Source: Saccharomycopsis fibuligera x Saccharomycopsis cf. fibuligera (Eukaryota; Ascomycota; Saccharomycetes; Ascoideales; Saccharomycopsidaceae). From it: 64,000 nucleotides of DNA. The notes below the pieces were generated by a model. The model did not search any database and had not been told where the DNA came from. It worked only from the letters and a program-made list of their open reading frames with translations. The stretch is taken from positions 1,054,001 to 1,118,000 of the forward strand of contig CP012818.1 in assembly GCA_001936135.1 (NCBI GenBank), given 5' to 3'. Made by a program: the position numbers and the translations under genes. The first letter of the stretch is position 1, and the number at the start of each line of letters is the position of its first letter. Below, piece by piece: positions 11,239 to 21,954 of the stretch.

Positions 11239-13011
11239 TCAAGCAGGTATAGAACTCAATTCAGGTACTACCGACTCCAAAAAGTCGAACTGCTGTATTC
11301 TAAAAGTATCATTTTCCAAGTAGAAACCTTGCAAATCAAACACCATTATCTCGCCTGATTCATTTTCGCCTGCATCGCTCTTAGCATTATCATGGTTACT
11401 GTATGTTGGCCATTCGGGGGCTGGTGCATTGTCGACTCGATATACTGTATCCTCAAAGTTCGGGTTCAAGTCAACGATAAAGCTTGCCCACATTTTTGAC
11501 ATAGTCTTAGCTATTTTAGGGGCCTGAAAGCTTGGATAAAATCCATGCTCTATTGTTTCCGCTAGGGGATTCTCTGCATTATCGAAAACATACACCACTT
11601 CATCGAAATGCTGTGTACCCAAGTATGATAGATTTGCAGCTTTGAGATTGGGAATGTTGTGGCGGTACCTGTACACTGGAACCCCATTTGACGAAATATA
11701 CTTAGCAGCGAAACGGGAAAATGCCAGAAATAAAATGTCTCCATAAAAGCAAGCGAGCCGAGCCCAATGAGGTCCATATTTTGAAGGGATAGTATCAGCA
11801 GTGTAGTTGTAAGTTGGGTCCAATGGAACTTGCGTAAGATTGTTGCCTAGTGAGTATAGTTGATTGATTTCTTCAATGCTGTTATTATCGAGGTACGAAT
11901 AGCGATCCGAAATAAACAGCTTGAAATCGTCAGTGGTTTGGATATCAGTTTTGTTAACAAACATAACTCCTTCATCAGTATTAGCCCCAATCAATGTTGG
12001 AATTTTTGTGAAATTTCCCTCTACGTAGGCCTTAATGGGTTGCATAGAAGCAATGTTACCATCAATATAAGGTGACTGGAAAGCTTCTTGAAGATGTTTA
12101 TTGGTTAGGTTGAACATATCAACAAGATCAGCGGCTTCAACATTCTGAAGACACTTAAAAGAGTCCCCGCTTTCCAGGCAATTGAAGCGATTTATAAGTG
12201 CATCATAATCTGCTTGACCGTAAGTCTGCCCATCACCATCGGTTTGGTTATGCAAAAAGCCAGTACCACTTTCTATAATAGCTGCTTTCACATAATTACC
12301 CAATTTACCCAGAGCCAATAAGACGCCAACACTTGTTCCACCCGCAGATTCCCCCCAAATTACTAAATGCTCTGGATTTCCTCCAAATGCTTGAATATTT
12401 TCATGAACCCATTCAATTGCTTTGAGCTGGTCTCTCAAGCCAACATTAGTGTAGCCCCTACTATGAACTTCCTGCGAGCTTAACCAACCAAAACCAGAAA
12501 GACGATAGTTGATTGAAATTCCAATGAAAGGTTTATTAATATTTTTGCCATTGCTCACAATGTATGATAGATTGTACAAAGGGCTAGCACTGGAGCCATC
12601 ATAGAAGCCACCACCATGAATCCAAATAGCCACCGGTAAGTTCTGATCCTCATATCCGTGGGGCTTGACAATGTTTAACGTCAAGCAATCTTCGCTTTGC
12701 TTCAAATCCTTACTATCGCTACCACCACTAGCAAAACAAGAGGCACTATAGTTGGTAAATTGTTTGACTTTATTTCCCCATGAGTGAGTGTATGTCTGAG
12801 GGCTGACAAATCTTAATTCTCTGAGGGGAGGCTCAGCATAAGGAATTCCCAAATATGCATCCTGGCTGAAGCTATCAATGAATTGACCACTAATTGTACC
12901 GTTTTTTAATGTAACTTCGGGAGTTTGTAGCAGAAGGGAAGAGATTGGTGACGCCTGTGAGGATGACCGTGATAGAAGGATCTCAATTATTACTATAACA
13001 CTGATAATCAT
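11239..13011 (-). CDS. Type-B carboxylesterase/lipase, copy 3 (intact)
   Basis: 590 residues with ATG at 13011. A hydrophobic leader at residues 1-13 suggests secretion or a membrane anchor. It is an alpha/beta-hydrolase of the cholinesterase/Candida rugosa lipase family. The oxyanion hole is HGGGFYDG from His132, the nucleophile is Ser222 in GESAGG, the acid is Glu347 in NTDEG, and the catalytic His468 lies in GTQHFDE. LGIPYAEPP and SEDCL family signatures are present. It hydrolyses carboxylic esters; the natural substrate cannot be read from sequence. It is closely similar to the neighbour at 14.0 kb and to the two relics at 3.5 and 6.0 kb, all on the same strand, consistent with tandem duplication. 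Confidence 0.93.
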   Translation of the reverse strand: MIISVIVIIEILLSRSSSQASPISSLLLQTPEVTLKNGTISGQFIDSFSQDAYLGIPYAEPPLRELRFVSPQTYTHSWGNKVKQFTNYSASCFASGGSDSKDLKQSEDCLTLNIVKPHGYEDQNLPVAIWIHGGGFYDGSSASPLYNLSYIVSNGKNINKPFIGISINYRLSGFGWLSSQEVHSRGYTNVGLRDQLKAIEWVHENIQAFGGNPEHLVIWGESAGGTSVGVLLALGKLGNYVKAAIIESGTGFLHNQTDGDGQTYGQADYDALINRFNCLESGDSFKCLQNVEAADLVDMFNLTNKHLQEAFQSPYIDGNIASMQPIKAYVEGNFTKIPTLIGANTDEGVMFVNKTDIQTTDDFKLFISDRYSYLDNNSIEEINQLYSLGNNLTQVPLDPTYNYTADTIPSKYGPHWARLACFYGDILFLAFSRFAAKYISSNGVPVYRYRHNIPNLKAANLSYLGTQHFDEVVYVFDNAENPLAETIEHGFYPSFQAPKIAKTMSKMWASFIVDLNPNFEDTVYRVDNAPAPEWPTYSNHDNAKSDAGENESGEIMVFDLQGFYLENDTFRIQQFDFLESVVPELSSIPA

Positions 13012-13956
13012 TTTGGTACCAGTTACAGCAGACTATCGCTTGCAAGAATTAAATGATCCGAATTTATGGTTGGCAAACTGAAACTTTATAAATTATATCT
13101 TACAAGTGTGCCAGTGAAAACACGCAAGCTTAAAAATTTCAAATTGACCAGCTTCAGTCAAAGATGCTTGTTTATGTCATTTCTCAAAATATGGAGAAGC
13201 GGCATAGGGGAGTTTTACCTGGATAATAAGATACAGACAAGGGCCATCTAACTGTACCTTGTACAATAACTTGTACACAAATATGTTAATATTCTTGTGA
13301 TGCAAGTGGTCCATATTGACTATGGGCATTGCCTAACATTCTGACAAATGACATAACTTAAGTCTAATGGAATTACATGATTTAGAATGAATTCAGAATC
13401 TTTCAATATTCTTATATCTGTTGAAGTGCACGAAAAAGGATGCGACTAGGCGCAATTTCATGCAGGGCTTTTCTTGATAAAGTTCGGCAGATTATGGCAC
13501 ACAACACAGGATAATTTATTGTTTGCATCGGCGAATCCAATGGAAAAAAAGTCATGTATCTATAACCTACAAAATGCTTATTAGGTCTTATATAAATTAA
13601 AACTTCAAATGGTGGTGGGTAAAGAAAAAAGTAAAAGGCTGTGACGAGCAGTATCTTATGCTATAGAACAAATTATGCATTATTATTTCAGCATGCATGG
13701 ACATACTGAAGGAATGCATTTATTACATTATATTAGCCTTATTTTATTTGAGTCAGACATTTGAAATTTTGTTTTAGCCTTTGGACAGCTCATTGAATTA
13801 GAACCCAGCTAAATATGAAATAAACGGGAAGCTGGAGTGCCACTTGAAACAACTTAAATATTTTGGCAAAATTTCTGATAAAGCCACAAATATCTCCTAG
13901 GCAATCCATGCACGCCTTAACATATTCTTTGAAGGAAGCAAGTTATTTTATCCTAC
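13012..13956. other. Intergenic between the two intact esterases
   Basis: About 0.95 kb of promoter for copy 3 and downstream sequence of copy 4. No gene is supported. Confidence 0.6.
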
Positions 13957-15705
13957 TTACACTAGGTACGTAAACGATTGTAACTGTGGTATAATTGTTT
14001 CCAAAAAGTCAAACTGTTCTTTTCTAAAACAATCATCTTCTAAGTAGAATCCATTTAAGTCGAAGACCATATTCTTACTTGATTCACTATAGTTTGACCA
14101 CTCTGGAACAAACATATTTTTATCATCATCACAATCTTCTTTGAAGTTTGGATTCAAATCAACAATAAAACTTGCCCACATCTTTGAAATTATCTTCGCC
14201 ATCCTAACAGCCTTAAAACTTGGATAAACCTGTTGCAAAATAAGTTTATTATGTAAATTTGCTCCATTATCAAATACATAGGGTAATTCAGCAGTATGTT
14301 TTGTACCTAAGTGCAATTGAAAAGAGCCTCTGAGATCAGGAATATTGTGACGATACTTATAAACCGAACAACCATGTGATGAAATTCGCTCTGCAGCGAA
14401 ACGAGCAAAAGCCAGAAAAGTAACATCACCGAAGAAGCAAGCAAGCCGTGCGTAGTGTTCACCGTATAAAGCTAGTGGTAATGTAACTAATTTGTTGAGA
14501 GGTTCCAAGGGAATTTGCGTGTGCTTGTTACCTAAGGGGTAAAGCTGATTCAATTTTTCAATGCTGCTATTGGTAAGATATGGGAATTGGCTAGCTATGT
14601 GTTGCTTGAAGTCCATAGTTGTTTTGATATTAGTTCGGTTAACAAACCTTGCTCCTTCATCAGTAGTAGTACCAATAAGTACGAGAACTTCAGTAAACCT
14701 ACCACTGGCAAACATTTCCATTGTATTTGCCGGAACCATGTCACCATCAACATATGGTGAATGAAAACCTTGATGGAGAATGCCTTTTTTAACATTGAAT
14801 ACTTCCACAAGGTCAGTTGCACTGATTTTTTGAAGACAACCAAGAGAATCGCTATTGTTATTTGCTGACTGGCAATTGAATCGCTCAGCAAGAAAATTAT
14901 AATCATCTTGACTGAAATCCTGTCCTTCATTATTAATTCTATCAAGCGTTGAAGTAGTGCCACTTTCAATAATAGCCCCTTTTATATACCTTTTTAATTT
15001 TCCCAGGGCTAATAACATGCTCACACTGACTCCGCCGGCGGACTCACCCCAAAGCACCAAGTGATTTGGATCACCTCCAAACGCCTCGATATTCTCATGA
15101 ACCCACTCAATTGCCTTTAATTGATCGCGTAGTCCCACATTCGTGTATCCTTTTTGGTAAACCTCTTGGGAACTTAACCAGCCAAAACCAGAAAGTCTAT
15201 AATTTATCGAAACTCCAATGAATGGCTTATTTATCGTCTTTCCGTTATTGATAATGTGTGACAAATCATACTCTGGTCCAATACTTGAACCATCTAAAAA
15301 GCTTCCTCCATGGATCCAGATAGCAACTGGTAAAGATTTTTTCTCGAAGCCATGAGGTACAACTATATTTAACGTTAAACAATCTTCGCTTTGTCGAAAC
15401 CGACTATTCAAGATCCCTCCGCCAGTAAAACAAGCTGCGCCATGTTTAGTAAAATGTCGAATATTGCCCCAAGAATGGTTGTATGACTGAGGATTAACAA
15501 ATCGTAAGTGTCCAAGGGGAGGTTCAGCATAAGGAATTCCCAAGTAAGCATGTTGATTAAAGTTTTTGATAAAATTTCCTGCAATTGTACCATTTTTGAT
15601 AGTAACTTCACGTATGGGAGCCAGAATAGGATCGAAAAAGAAAATGTTTAAAAACAAGGCTATAAATATAGGTCCGGTCACTAAAGCCACTAATATAATA
15701 GCCAT
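13957..15705 (-). CDS. Type-B carboxylesterase/lipase, copy 4 (intact)
   Basis: 582 residues from ATG at 15705; the frame extends upstream only to a TTG, which is not used here. A strong hydrophobic segment at residues 2-24 is a signal peptide or anchor. The catalytic machinery is complete: oxyanion loop HGGSFLDG, nucleophile Ser222 in GESAGG, Glu350 in TTTDEG, His470 in GTKHTAE. The HGGS replaces the HGGG of copy 3, so substrate preference may differ. It is the most upstream member of the four-locus esterase array. No splice signals were seen. Confidence 0.93.
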   Translation of the reverse strand: MAIILVALVTGPIFIALFLNIFFFDPILAPIREVTIKNGTIAGNFIKNFNQHAYLGIPYAEPPLGHLRFVNPQSYNHSWGNIRHFTKHGAACFTGGGILNSRFRQSEDCLTLNIVVPHGFEKKSLPVAIWIHGGSFLDGSSIGPEYDLSHIINNGKTINKPFIGVSINYRLSGFGWLSSQEVYQKGYTNVGLRDQLKAIEWVHENIEAFGGDPNHLVLWGESAGGVSVSMLLALGKLKRYIKGAIIESGTTSTLDRINNEGQDFSQDDYNFLAERFNCQSANNNSDSLGCLQKISATDLVEVFNVKKGILHQGFHSPYVDGDMVPANTMEMFASGRFTEVLVLIGTTTDEGARFVNRTNIKTTMDFKQHIASQFPYLTNSSIEKLNQLYPLGNKHTQIPLEPLNKLVTLPLALYGEHYARLACFFGDVTFLAFARFAAERISSHGCSVYKYRHNIPDLRGSFQLHLGTKHTAELPYVFDNGANLHNKLILQQVYPSFKAVRMAKIISKMWASFIVDLNPNFKEDCDDDKNMFVPEWSNYSESSKNMVFDLNGFYLEDDCFRKEQFDFLETIIPQLQSFTYLV

Positions 15706-16061
15706 CGTGTGTTGCAGCGTTGCGCTCTTCAATAATCTTGGTAACGCATCACTTGTTTGTTTTCTTCTTTTGTTTTCTTAAATATTTACAAATAAATCAT
15801 AAGCCCCAGAGTAAATACCCCCAGGTTATCCTAAGCAAACTGGAAGCTTGTAACTTTGGTAATCCCGACTCCAACGGAGCACATGCATCAATTAACAATA
15901 TACGGAGGTGAACACCCCCGAAATGTCATACAGTATATCCTTGTAAAACATTTGTTCTTAAACATCAATCGTATATTTATCCTATATACAAACACAAAAA
16001 AGGGATAATTAGCAAACTAATAGCGAAGGCGCAGCGCTAAAATAAGTTACTCGCCGTTCAT
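15706..16061. other. Esterase promoter / metallothionein 3' flank
   Basis: About 350 bp. It holds the upstream region of esterase copy 4 and the downstream flank of the metallothionein gene, both on the minus strand. Confidence 0.6.
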
Positions 16062-16166
16062 TTATTTCTTGCTTGAGCATGGCTGACATGAACAAGTTCC
16101 TGGAGAGCAGGGACACTTGCCTGAAGCACAAGTACATGCTGGATTACTAGCACACTGACAGCCCAT
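16062..16166 (-). CDS. Metallothionein-like copper/metal-binding peptide
   Basis: A 34-codon gene with ATG at 16166 and stop at 16062-16064. Nine of its 34 residues are Cys, at positions 3, 5, 11, 13, 18, 20, 25, 27 and 30, forming four C-X-C pairs (CQC, CTC, CPC, CSC) at near-regular spacing of seven or eight residues, with no aromatic or His residue. It starts MGCQC and ends SSKK. This composition is diagnostic of small fungal metallothioneins that chelate Cu(I), Zn or Cd in the cytosol. Such genes are usually metal-induced, but I found no convincing Ace1/Amt1 consensus upstream. It stands alone between an esterase gene and a long gene-poor stretch. Confidence 0.85.
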   Translation of the reverse strand: MGCQCASNPACTCASGKCPCSPGTCSCQPCSSKK

Positions 16167-18032
16167 TTCGAATAATCAAGTTTTGCAGATATAGTTGTCG
16201 CTTTTTTTGAGCAAGAATGATATTCACTGAGGTTGTGTTTGAGGTCGTGACTGTTGTTGTTGTTTCTTTGCTTCCTTTTGTTTCTTCCGCTTATCAATCT
16301 TCGGCAGAAATATCACTTGAAATAGCTGAATGAGCTGAGTAGATGTTTGAAATATTACACCAAACACTTTCGGTTGAAAATAGGTTTATAGAAAAACAAT
16401 TAAAGTAATAGAAGTTGATATAATGTTTGATGTCTATGTCTAATATGAGACATATTTGATGTTTCTTCAAATTCAAAAGCTGCCTTTTTATAATGTTTCT
16501 TGGTACTGCGCTAAGATTTTTGTTCAGCTCTAGACCATTTTGTTCTTATCTTTAGTAATGCTTGCTTGCTTTCCAAACTATACTTCTGTGTATATTTTAG
16601 GATGATAGTCCATGATAAGTCACACAAAATATATTCAATGGCCAGATTAGCAATCGTCAATCTAGAAACAGCAACGTTTTTTGATTCGCTAACCAATGCA
16701 TATATCGTTTGCTACCAGCTTAGCAGTAGCTAGCTTTCCGCCTTTCATGACAGAAAGTCAAACTTTATTGAGAATGAAGAGACTATTGTTACCAAAGAAA
16801 CCAAACCTTGCCAATAAGATTTATTATTGATAATAATGAGCCAAGTTTTATGTCTTGCGAAATTGTAAATTGAAATGGAAGATTTTTGGACATGAAAACA
16901 AGTGGTATGTCTCCCTATGATGACAATAAGGTTGCCAATATGACACCAAAAAAAAGAAAACACAGCAAATTTACACAATAGAACCGTATAGGACGGAATA
17001 TTCGGATCATTACATATAGGCTATATCGTTTTAAAATGGTTTACTATCTATGATGACTAGGAGCTTACATATCCCCTACCGAAACTTTATTGACTTGCAT
17101 GCTCAAATAATAATTTAAAAATTCTCACGGTTAATGAAAAATCTATGAGAGGATGACTGAGACTAAAAGTAGCTTATGTTAAGATCTACAAAAACTCACA
17201 TATTCACCATTTGAATAGCAGCATACAAACATTTTCAGAATATACTTTAATATAAATAACGTAAAAAACCACAATAGTGAAACTATTTCAGGTATAATAA
17301 ACTCAAACACTTATTTGTATCAGCTGACGCTGCGCAATCTTGATGTTGAGATAATTTGGCTTTACTTTCTCAGAATTGCTGTGATCGTAACAGTGTAGAC
17401 TAAAGGATAAAGAAAAAAGAAATGCCTTATTAGAAGGGAAAAATAAAAGTCAAATGGTAGTATTGAAAACGTGAACTATGTTTATTGTATTAAGTGTAGA
17501 TACGTTCGGGACCTACTTATCAGTTCCAGAGGCTGTTCTTATTACACATCTTGCATTCCATGTCTACCGAGCTTTTGATAGAACAACTTTCAATCAAGAC
17601 AGTTTTGTATTAAATATCATCAAATGCAACTATAAAGAATTAAATGCATAAAACTAGAAATAATAACGATGACGAAGACAATGTATAAGAAAAGGAGTGT
17701 TGTGTTTGAAATAAAAATGATAAAAGGAAATCGAGACCTATAGGTGAAAATCAAATGTTCAAGAAAAAAAAGAAAAAAAAAAAGTGTAACTATGCTATAT
17801 GGTATCTGTACTGTCTTGTCTGATAAGTTAAAACAGAGCTTCATTGGAGTGCGGAAAAGAATACAATATGTACATTTGAAGTATTGCCTTGGGTATTTGA
17901 GGAATGAAGTTATACTAACGATTATTTCGAATCAATAAAGAGAGACGGAAAAAAAGTGAAGTAAACTGCGGTTCACGGCTTCAAAATGATCAGAAACTTT
18001 GATGATGGTAGGAATATATGCTACACTGCGTT
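16167..18032. other. Gene-poor stretch
   Basis: About 1.9 kb, AT-rich. A 62-codon minus frame at 16511-16696 (no ATG, reads SRLTIANLAIEYILCDLSW) looks mildly protein-like but has no homologue I know. The first few hundred bases hold the metallothionein promoter. Confidence 0.45.
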
Positions 18033-19595
18033 TCACACCGGAATAGAAGGCAATTGATCAAATGTCTGATCCCCAGCATAGTCGTCTCTTGCCCTGACAA
18101 AAGAAACACCTCTTGGTTGACACAATCCATTCATCAAATTACCTATAATGCTTCCAGTATTAAACGGATTGCTGCTATTATCAATAAACAACTTCCCATG
18201 ATTGCTCAACCTGGTGTAATTGAACCATTCTTTAGTCTTCAAATTCACACAGTTGAGAAAAATATGATATAGAACCAAAAGAAGCGGATAAAGCATAAGA
18301 ATATGAGTATAAATGATGAGCACGATACCTTCTGGATGGTTTCTAACTGTATTGATAGTGCTGGATGAAGGTTCATGGCTATCGCGACTTGTTGGTGCAT
18401 TATAATCATGATGGAAAATGTAATAATAAGATAAAACGTTCATATAAATGGCGGAGAGTAATGACATTGTAATAAACGAGAAAAAGTATAAGTAGTTGCG
18501 CATACCAACGCAATTGTTCAACCATAAGCAATGGTGATCCATGTTGGTGATACAAGCATCACAAATGGCACAGTGGCTGGTCCGTGGAGGTCTCCAAATA
18601 CGACAAGTAGGACAGTACTTTGTCAGTACTGAGAGTTGGGGCTCCTGTTTTCCGTTTTGATGTTGTTGCTTTTTTTCGGCAATGTAGTTGAAGAATGATT
18701 TACGATGGTTTTCTTTTTCATAAGTAAAGCTGTTATTGGCGCTATCATGTGCGTTTCCTGTGTTTTTGGCAAATGAGGTTTTAATATAATGTGTCCATTG
18801 GTTGATTCTACCAGAAAATTTTCGTTGAGTTCCATAGATTGTGACATTATTGTTTTCTGGTTTTAATTGTCTTGATTTGCTTACCACCGGTAACGTTATC
18901 ACATTCAAGTACTCTGTGGGAGCCTTGAACGCATTATCAACGATATTAATATTGCGGGGCACAATTCCCGGATCCGTGCTTGCTGCTTTATAAAAGCTAA
19001 CAACACAATGCAACCAAAGATAACAAAAGATAATTACCACTGCTGGAGAAACATGCTTCCAGTACCATTTGGCAAGAAATACAAAGAAGAGCACTGCAGG
19101 TGACACCACAAGAAAGCAGGTCAAAAGCACATATGGTTTGTTATGAAAATTACGGATTGTGCGGGCCCGCCCGCCAAAGCAAAAAATATAATTGTAAATG
19201 CCCATTTTTTCATAAGTTTTCACGCTCATATTGGCAGTGCTTAGCTTGTGTTTAATGTTATTATTACTGTTATTACTATCATTCTTATTCAGATTTTTAT
19301 TAAGATTATTAAGATTATTGAGATTGTTAAGATTATTATTGTTATTGTTGTTGCTGCTGCTACCATGATGGTGGACATTGTTATTGACGATTTGTGTTTT
19401 CCATTGCTGATACTGTTTGGTTTTTTCTGATGAGGGGTCAGTGATGAGCCAAAACAAGAACCGCAGCCACATGGAGAAATGGACCTGAGAGTTATTCCGG
19501 CCTTGCGGTCCGCCGCGAATATGCCTGGTGAATGTTATACTGTGATGATTTTCTGATTTTCGTCGTGCCAGAGTTGGCAATATTGGATCAGCCAT
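18033..19595 (-). CDS. ERF2: DHHC palmitoyltransferase Erf2 (Ras S-acylation)
   Basis: 520 residues from ATG at 19595; the frame upstream of it opens only with TTG. Erf2 is the catalytic subunit that, with Erf4/Shr5, palmitoylates Ras at the ER. The zinc-finger-like Cys-rich domain CPTC..RPPRTSHC..C..C leads into DHHC at 352-355, with Cys355 as the acyl-carrying nucleophile, then WLNNCVGMRNY. Hydrophobic segments flank it (about 155-178, 184-204, 368-390 and 425-450). The GGRARTIRN and STDPGIVPRN segments match Erf2 rather than other yeast DHHC enzymes. It is longer than the ~359-residue S. cerevisiae protein because of an Asn-rich insert (about 80-120) and a Lys/Gln-rich loop before the CRD. 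Confidence 0.92.
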   Translation of the reverse strand: MADPILPTLARRKSENHHSITFTRHIRGGPQGRNNSQVHFSMWLRFLFWLITDPSSEKTKQYQQWKTQIVNNNVHHHGSSSNNNNNNNLNNLNNLNNLNKNLNKNDSNNSNNNIKHKLSTANMSVKTYEKMGIYNYIFCFGGRARTIRNFHNKPYVLLTCFLVVSPAVLFFVFLAKWYWKHVSPAVVIIFCYLWLHCVVSFYKAASTDPGIVPRNINIVDNAFKAPTEYLNVITLPVVSKSRQLKPENNNVTIYGTQRKFSGRINQWTHYIKTSFAKNTGNAHDSANNSFTYEKENHRKSFFNYIAEKKQQHQNGKQEPQLSVLTKYCPTCRIWRPPRTSHCAICDACITNMDHHCLWLNNCVGMRNYLYFFSFITMSLLSAIYMNVLSYYYIFHHDYNAPTSRDSHEPSSSTINTVRNHPEGIVLIIYTHILMLYPLLLVLYHIFLNCVNLKTKEWFNYTRLSNHGKLFIDNSSNPFNTGSIIGNLMNGLCQPRGVSFVRARDDYAGDQTFDQLPSIPV

Positions 19596-19985
19596 GTTGA
19601 ATGATTCGAACAAAAGTATAGGTTTTTAGCTTTATGTTTGTGATGTGATCTGTATGCAAGAGACTCTTGGGAACCAGTATACTGAGCTCAAGCTGTACCG
19701 GACAGCGGAGTAATGCGGAGCAAAATAAACAGGTAAAGATTTGGCCAAGATTGTGCTACTAGATTCTTATACACAGCGATGCTGGGCTCTATGTTGCTGA
19801 TCCGGTATTAATGATTGCATCACTTAACGGAAATTGAAACTGCTTTTCCTTACTCAGAACCAGGGCACATAACATCAAACATATCAGCGTTTTACTCTCT
19901 TTTGGGTATTATTAGTTGGAGAACATATCTACCCTTACATATTTATATTCTTCTTCACATACTGAGAGACACTAGCACGACCAAA
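19596..19985. promoter_or_regulatory. Divergent ERF2/GYP6 promoter region
   Basis: A 390-bp intergenic region shared by two divergently transcribed genes. The frame of the rightward gene extends through part of it, but without an ATG. Confidence 0.5.
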
Positions 19986-21719
19986 ATGGACAATATAGCT
20001 AAGGTAGAGAAGACCATTGCCGAGTATGATAACCTTGCTGATTTGAAAAACGGTGTGCTCACTGGATCATACAGCGAGGCTTCCAACGACAATAGCAGCG
20101 GATGCCCGTACTTCTCCAGGTGTTTTCTTTGGAAAGCGGTCTTCTTGCTCAACACTTTGGACACCACCCAATGGCAGAAGAACCTTGAAGCCACACGTAC
20201 AACCTACCATAGTCTTGTATCCCAATATAGACCACCTTTTGAACTTTTGGATTTCGATTCGCCATATTACGAAAAAAATAGAGATCAACAACAACAACAA
20301 CAACAGCAGCAGCAGCAGCAGCAGCAGCAATCACAAGAGAAGCCGTCAGCATCATCAACAAATACAGCACCAGAAGCAATTAAAAGCCCTAACTTAAGCA
20401 GAAGCAGCAGTAATGCCAGCTTTAGCAGTTTTAGTAGCACCAATGGCAGTACCAGCGGCAGTAGTTCCCCTAGAGTGCCAGTCACGCCAAGATACATTTC
20501 AAATCCCAACAAGAAGATGTCATTAATCAAAAAAACTACACTTTTAGCTAGAGGAGCAGCAGCAAAATCACGAAGAAGCAGCAGCAGTAGTACCATTGCC
20601 AGTAATACTTCATCAACAGGGAGCAGTTGCACAATAAGCACCGCCAACACTACCACCACTGCCAAGAAAGTTGATGACGATCCGCTTTCTGTTATGCAAG
20701 CTACCTCGGAGAAAGACATTGACGAATTAAAGACAATTATTCTTGACATTGAACGAATTTTTCCTGGCCTTGCATTGTTTCAGAACATCGGAGTTAAAAA
20801 AGATATTGTGGAATTGTTGTTTGTATGGTATAAGTTGAATCAAGATATTGGTTATCGCCAAGGCATGCATGAAATTGTCTCATTGATTTATTTACTAGTG
20901 CATAATGAAAGCTTTACTATGCCGGATCACAAATTTGCTAACTCAGAGCAAAACCGCATAACATTTGAAATTTTCAATGCTGATGCAATTTTGCCGGACA
21001 CATTCCACATGTTTACGGTGTTCATGATCAATCCTCAAGAATCTTTCTATATGGAGAAAAATTTATTGAGTAATTGTGAAAATTTCAATCAGCTTTTGCA
21101 CGATTTTGATTATGACTTATACTACTATTTGAATACCAAATTGGGACTTGAATCACAAATTTGGCTTATACGTTGGCTTAGGTTACTCTTTATTCGTGAA
21201 TTGACTCTACCTATTGTCTTACCAATATGGGACAAATTGATCAGTTTTCAGAAAATTAAAAATTTCAGTAACTTGACCAGTAACAGTGACTTTAACACCA
21301 TTCTCAATGATCTAATCTTAATTTTTTTGCTCAAAATAAAAAAGAAGCTAATTATAGATTGCCAGGACTACAGCGACGTGCTAAAGTTGCTACTCAATTA
21401 TCCATTGAAGAAAGTTTTCCAAGATTCCACTTTGACTAAAAAATTTGACAATGCGTTCGATATTAATGTTCGACTTAAGCCAGAAACCACTAAACAAATA
21501 AATGTAATTTTCAACGAAGCGATGTTATTGTTTAATCTGCGTCGAAACTTGAAGTTTGTTGGCAGATTTTTGAATGAAAAATATAACAAGGAGTTCATTA
21601 ATTTGTATGAAAATCAGCATAAGAATGAAAATGAGTCATTTGTTTGTAATGATGCTGTATTGGATAAGCTTAGATTTGAAAATCGGTTAAGGAATCGAGT
21701 TAAAAATGCACTAAAATAG
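19986..21719 (+). CDS. GYP6: TBC-domain Rab GTPase-activating protein, GYP6-like
   Basis: 577 residues from ATG at 19986 (MDNIAKVEKTIAEY). The frame is open back to a TTG at 19815, but those 57 codons are hydrophobic and unlike the family. TBC-domain proteins stimulate GTP hydrolysis by Rab/Ypt GTPases through an Arg finger and a Gln finger. Here the Arg finger is IxxDxxR (Arg257 in ILDIERIFPG) and the Gln finger is in YRQG (Gln292). An insert of about 130 low-complexity residues, starting with a CAA/CAG-coded Gln run (20286-20330), splits the N-terminal domain from the catalytic motifs. Best match is Gyp6, which acts on Ypt6 at the Golgi; another TBC5-type GAP is possible. Confidence 0.8.
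   Translation: MDNIAKVEKTIAEYDNLADLKNGVLTGSYSEASNDNSSGCPYFSRCFLWKAVFLLNTLDTTQWQKNLEATRTTYHSLVSQYRPPFELLDFDSPYYEKNRDQQQQQQQQQQQQQQQSQEKPSASSTNTAPEAIKSPNLSRSSSNASFSSFSSTNGSTSGSSSPRVPVTPRYISNPNKKMSLIKKTTLLARGAAAKSRRSSSSSTIASNTSSTGSSCTISTANTTTTAKKVDDDPLSVMQATSEKDIDELKTIILDIERIFPGLALFQNIGVKKDIVELLFVWYKLNQDIGYRQGMHEIVSLIYLLVHNESFTMPDHKFANSEQNRITFEIFNADAILPDTFHMFTVFMINPQESFYMEKNLLSNCENFNQLLHDFDYDLYYYLNTKLGLESQIWLIRWLRLLFIRELTLPIVLPIWDKLISFQKIKNFSNLTSNSDFNTILNDLILIFLLKIKKKLIIDCQDYSDVLKLLLNYPLKKVFQDSTLTKKFDNAFDINVRLKPETTKQINVIFNEAMLLFNLRRNLKFVGRFLNEKYNKEFINLYENQHKNENESFVCNDAVLDKLRFENRLRNRVKNALK
20286..20330 (+). repeat. CAA/CAG trinucleotide repeat (poly-Gln)
   Basis: Fifteen CAA/CAG codons in the GYP6-like gene. 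Such tracts change length readily. Confidence 0.95.
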
Positions 21720-21918
21720 ATAAATTAAAATTACTTGAAATTTTTGTTTGTTCTACTTCTCATGTTCTATTTTGTTTTGTAATGCTTTCATACATTTACT
21801 AACTACACTTAATAACTTTTAATACTATCGAATTCAGTGCATTTCTTTTTTCATATCGCAATGTTTTGATTTAAAGTGTAGCATAAATATCATTGATTAA
21901 TAAGGCATCTCTTTTAGC

Positions 21919-21925
<7 letters not shown>

Positions 21926-21953
<28 letters not shown>
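21926..21953. repeat. Poly(A) run, 28 bases
   Basis: Uninterrupted A28 about 200 bp downstream of the GYP6-like stop codon, followed by A-rich sequence. Confidence 0.95.

Positions 21954-21954
<1 letters not shown>

Noticed and set aside
17051-17160. Candidate C/D-box snoRNA (ATGATGA ... CTGA)
   Set aside because: The flanks do not form a terminal stem and no rRNA-complementary guide could be established.
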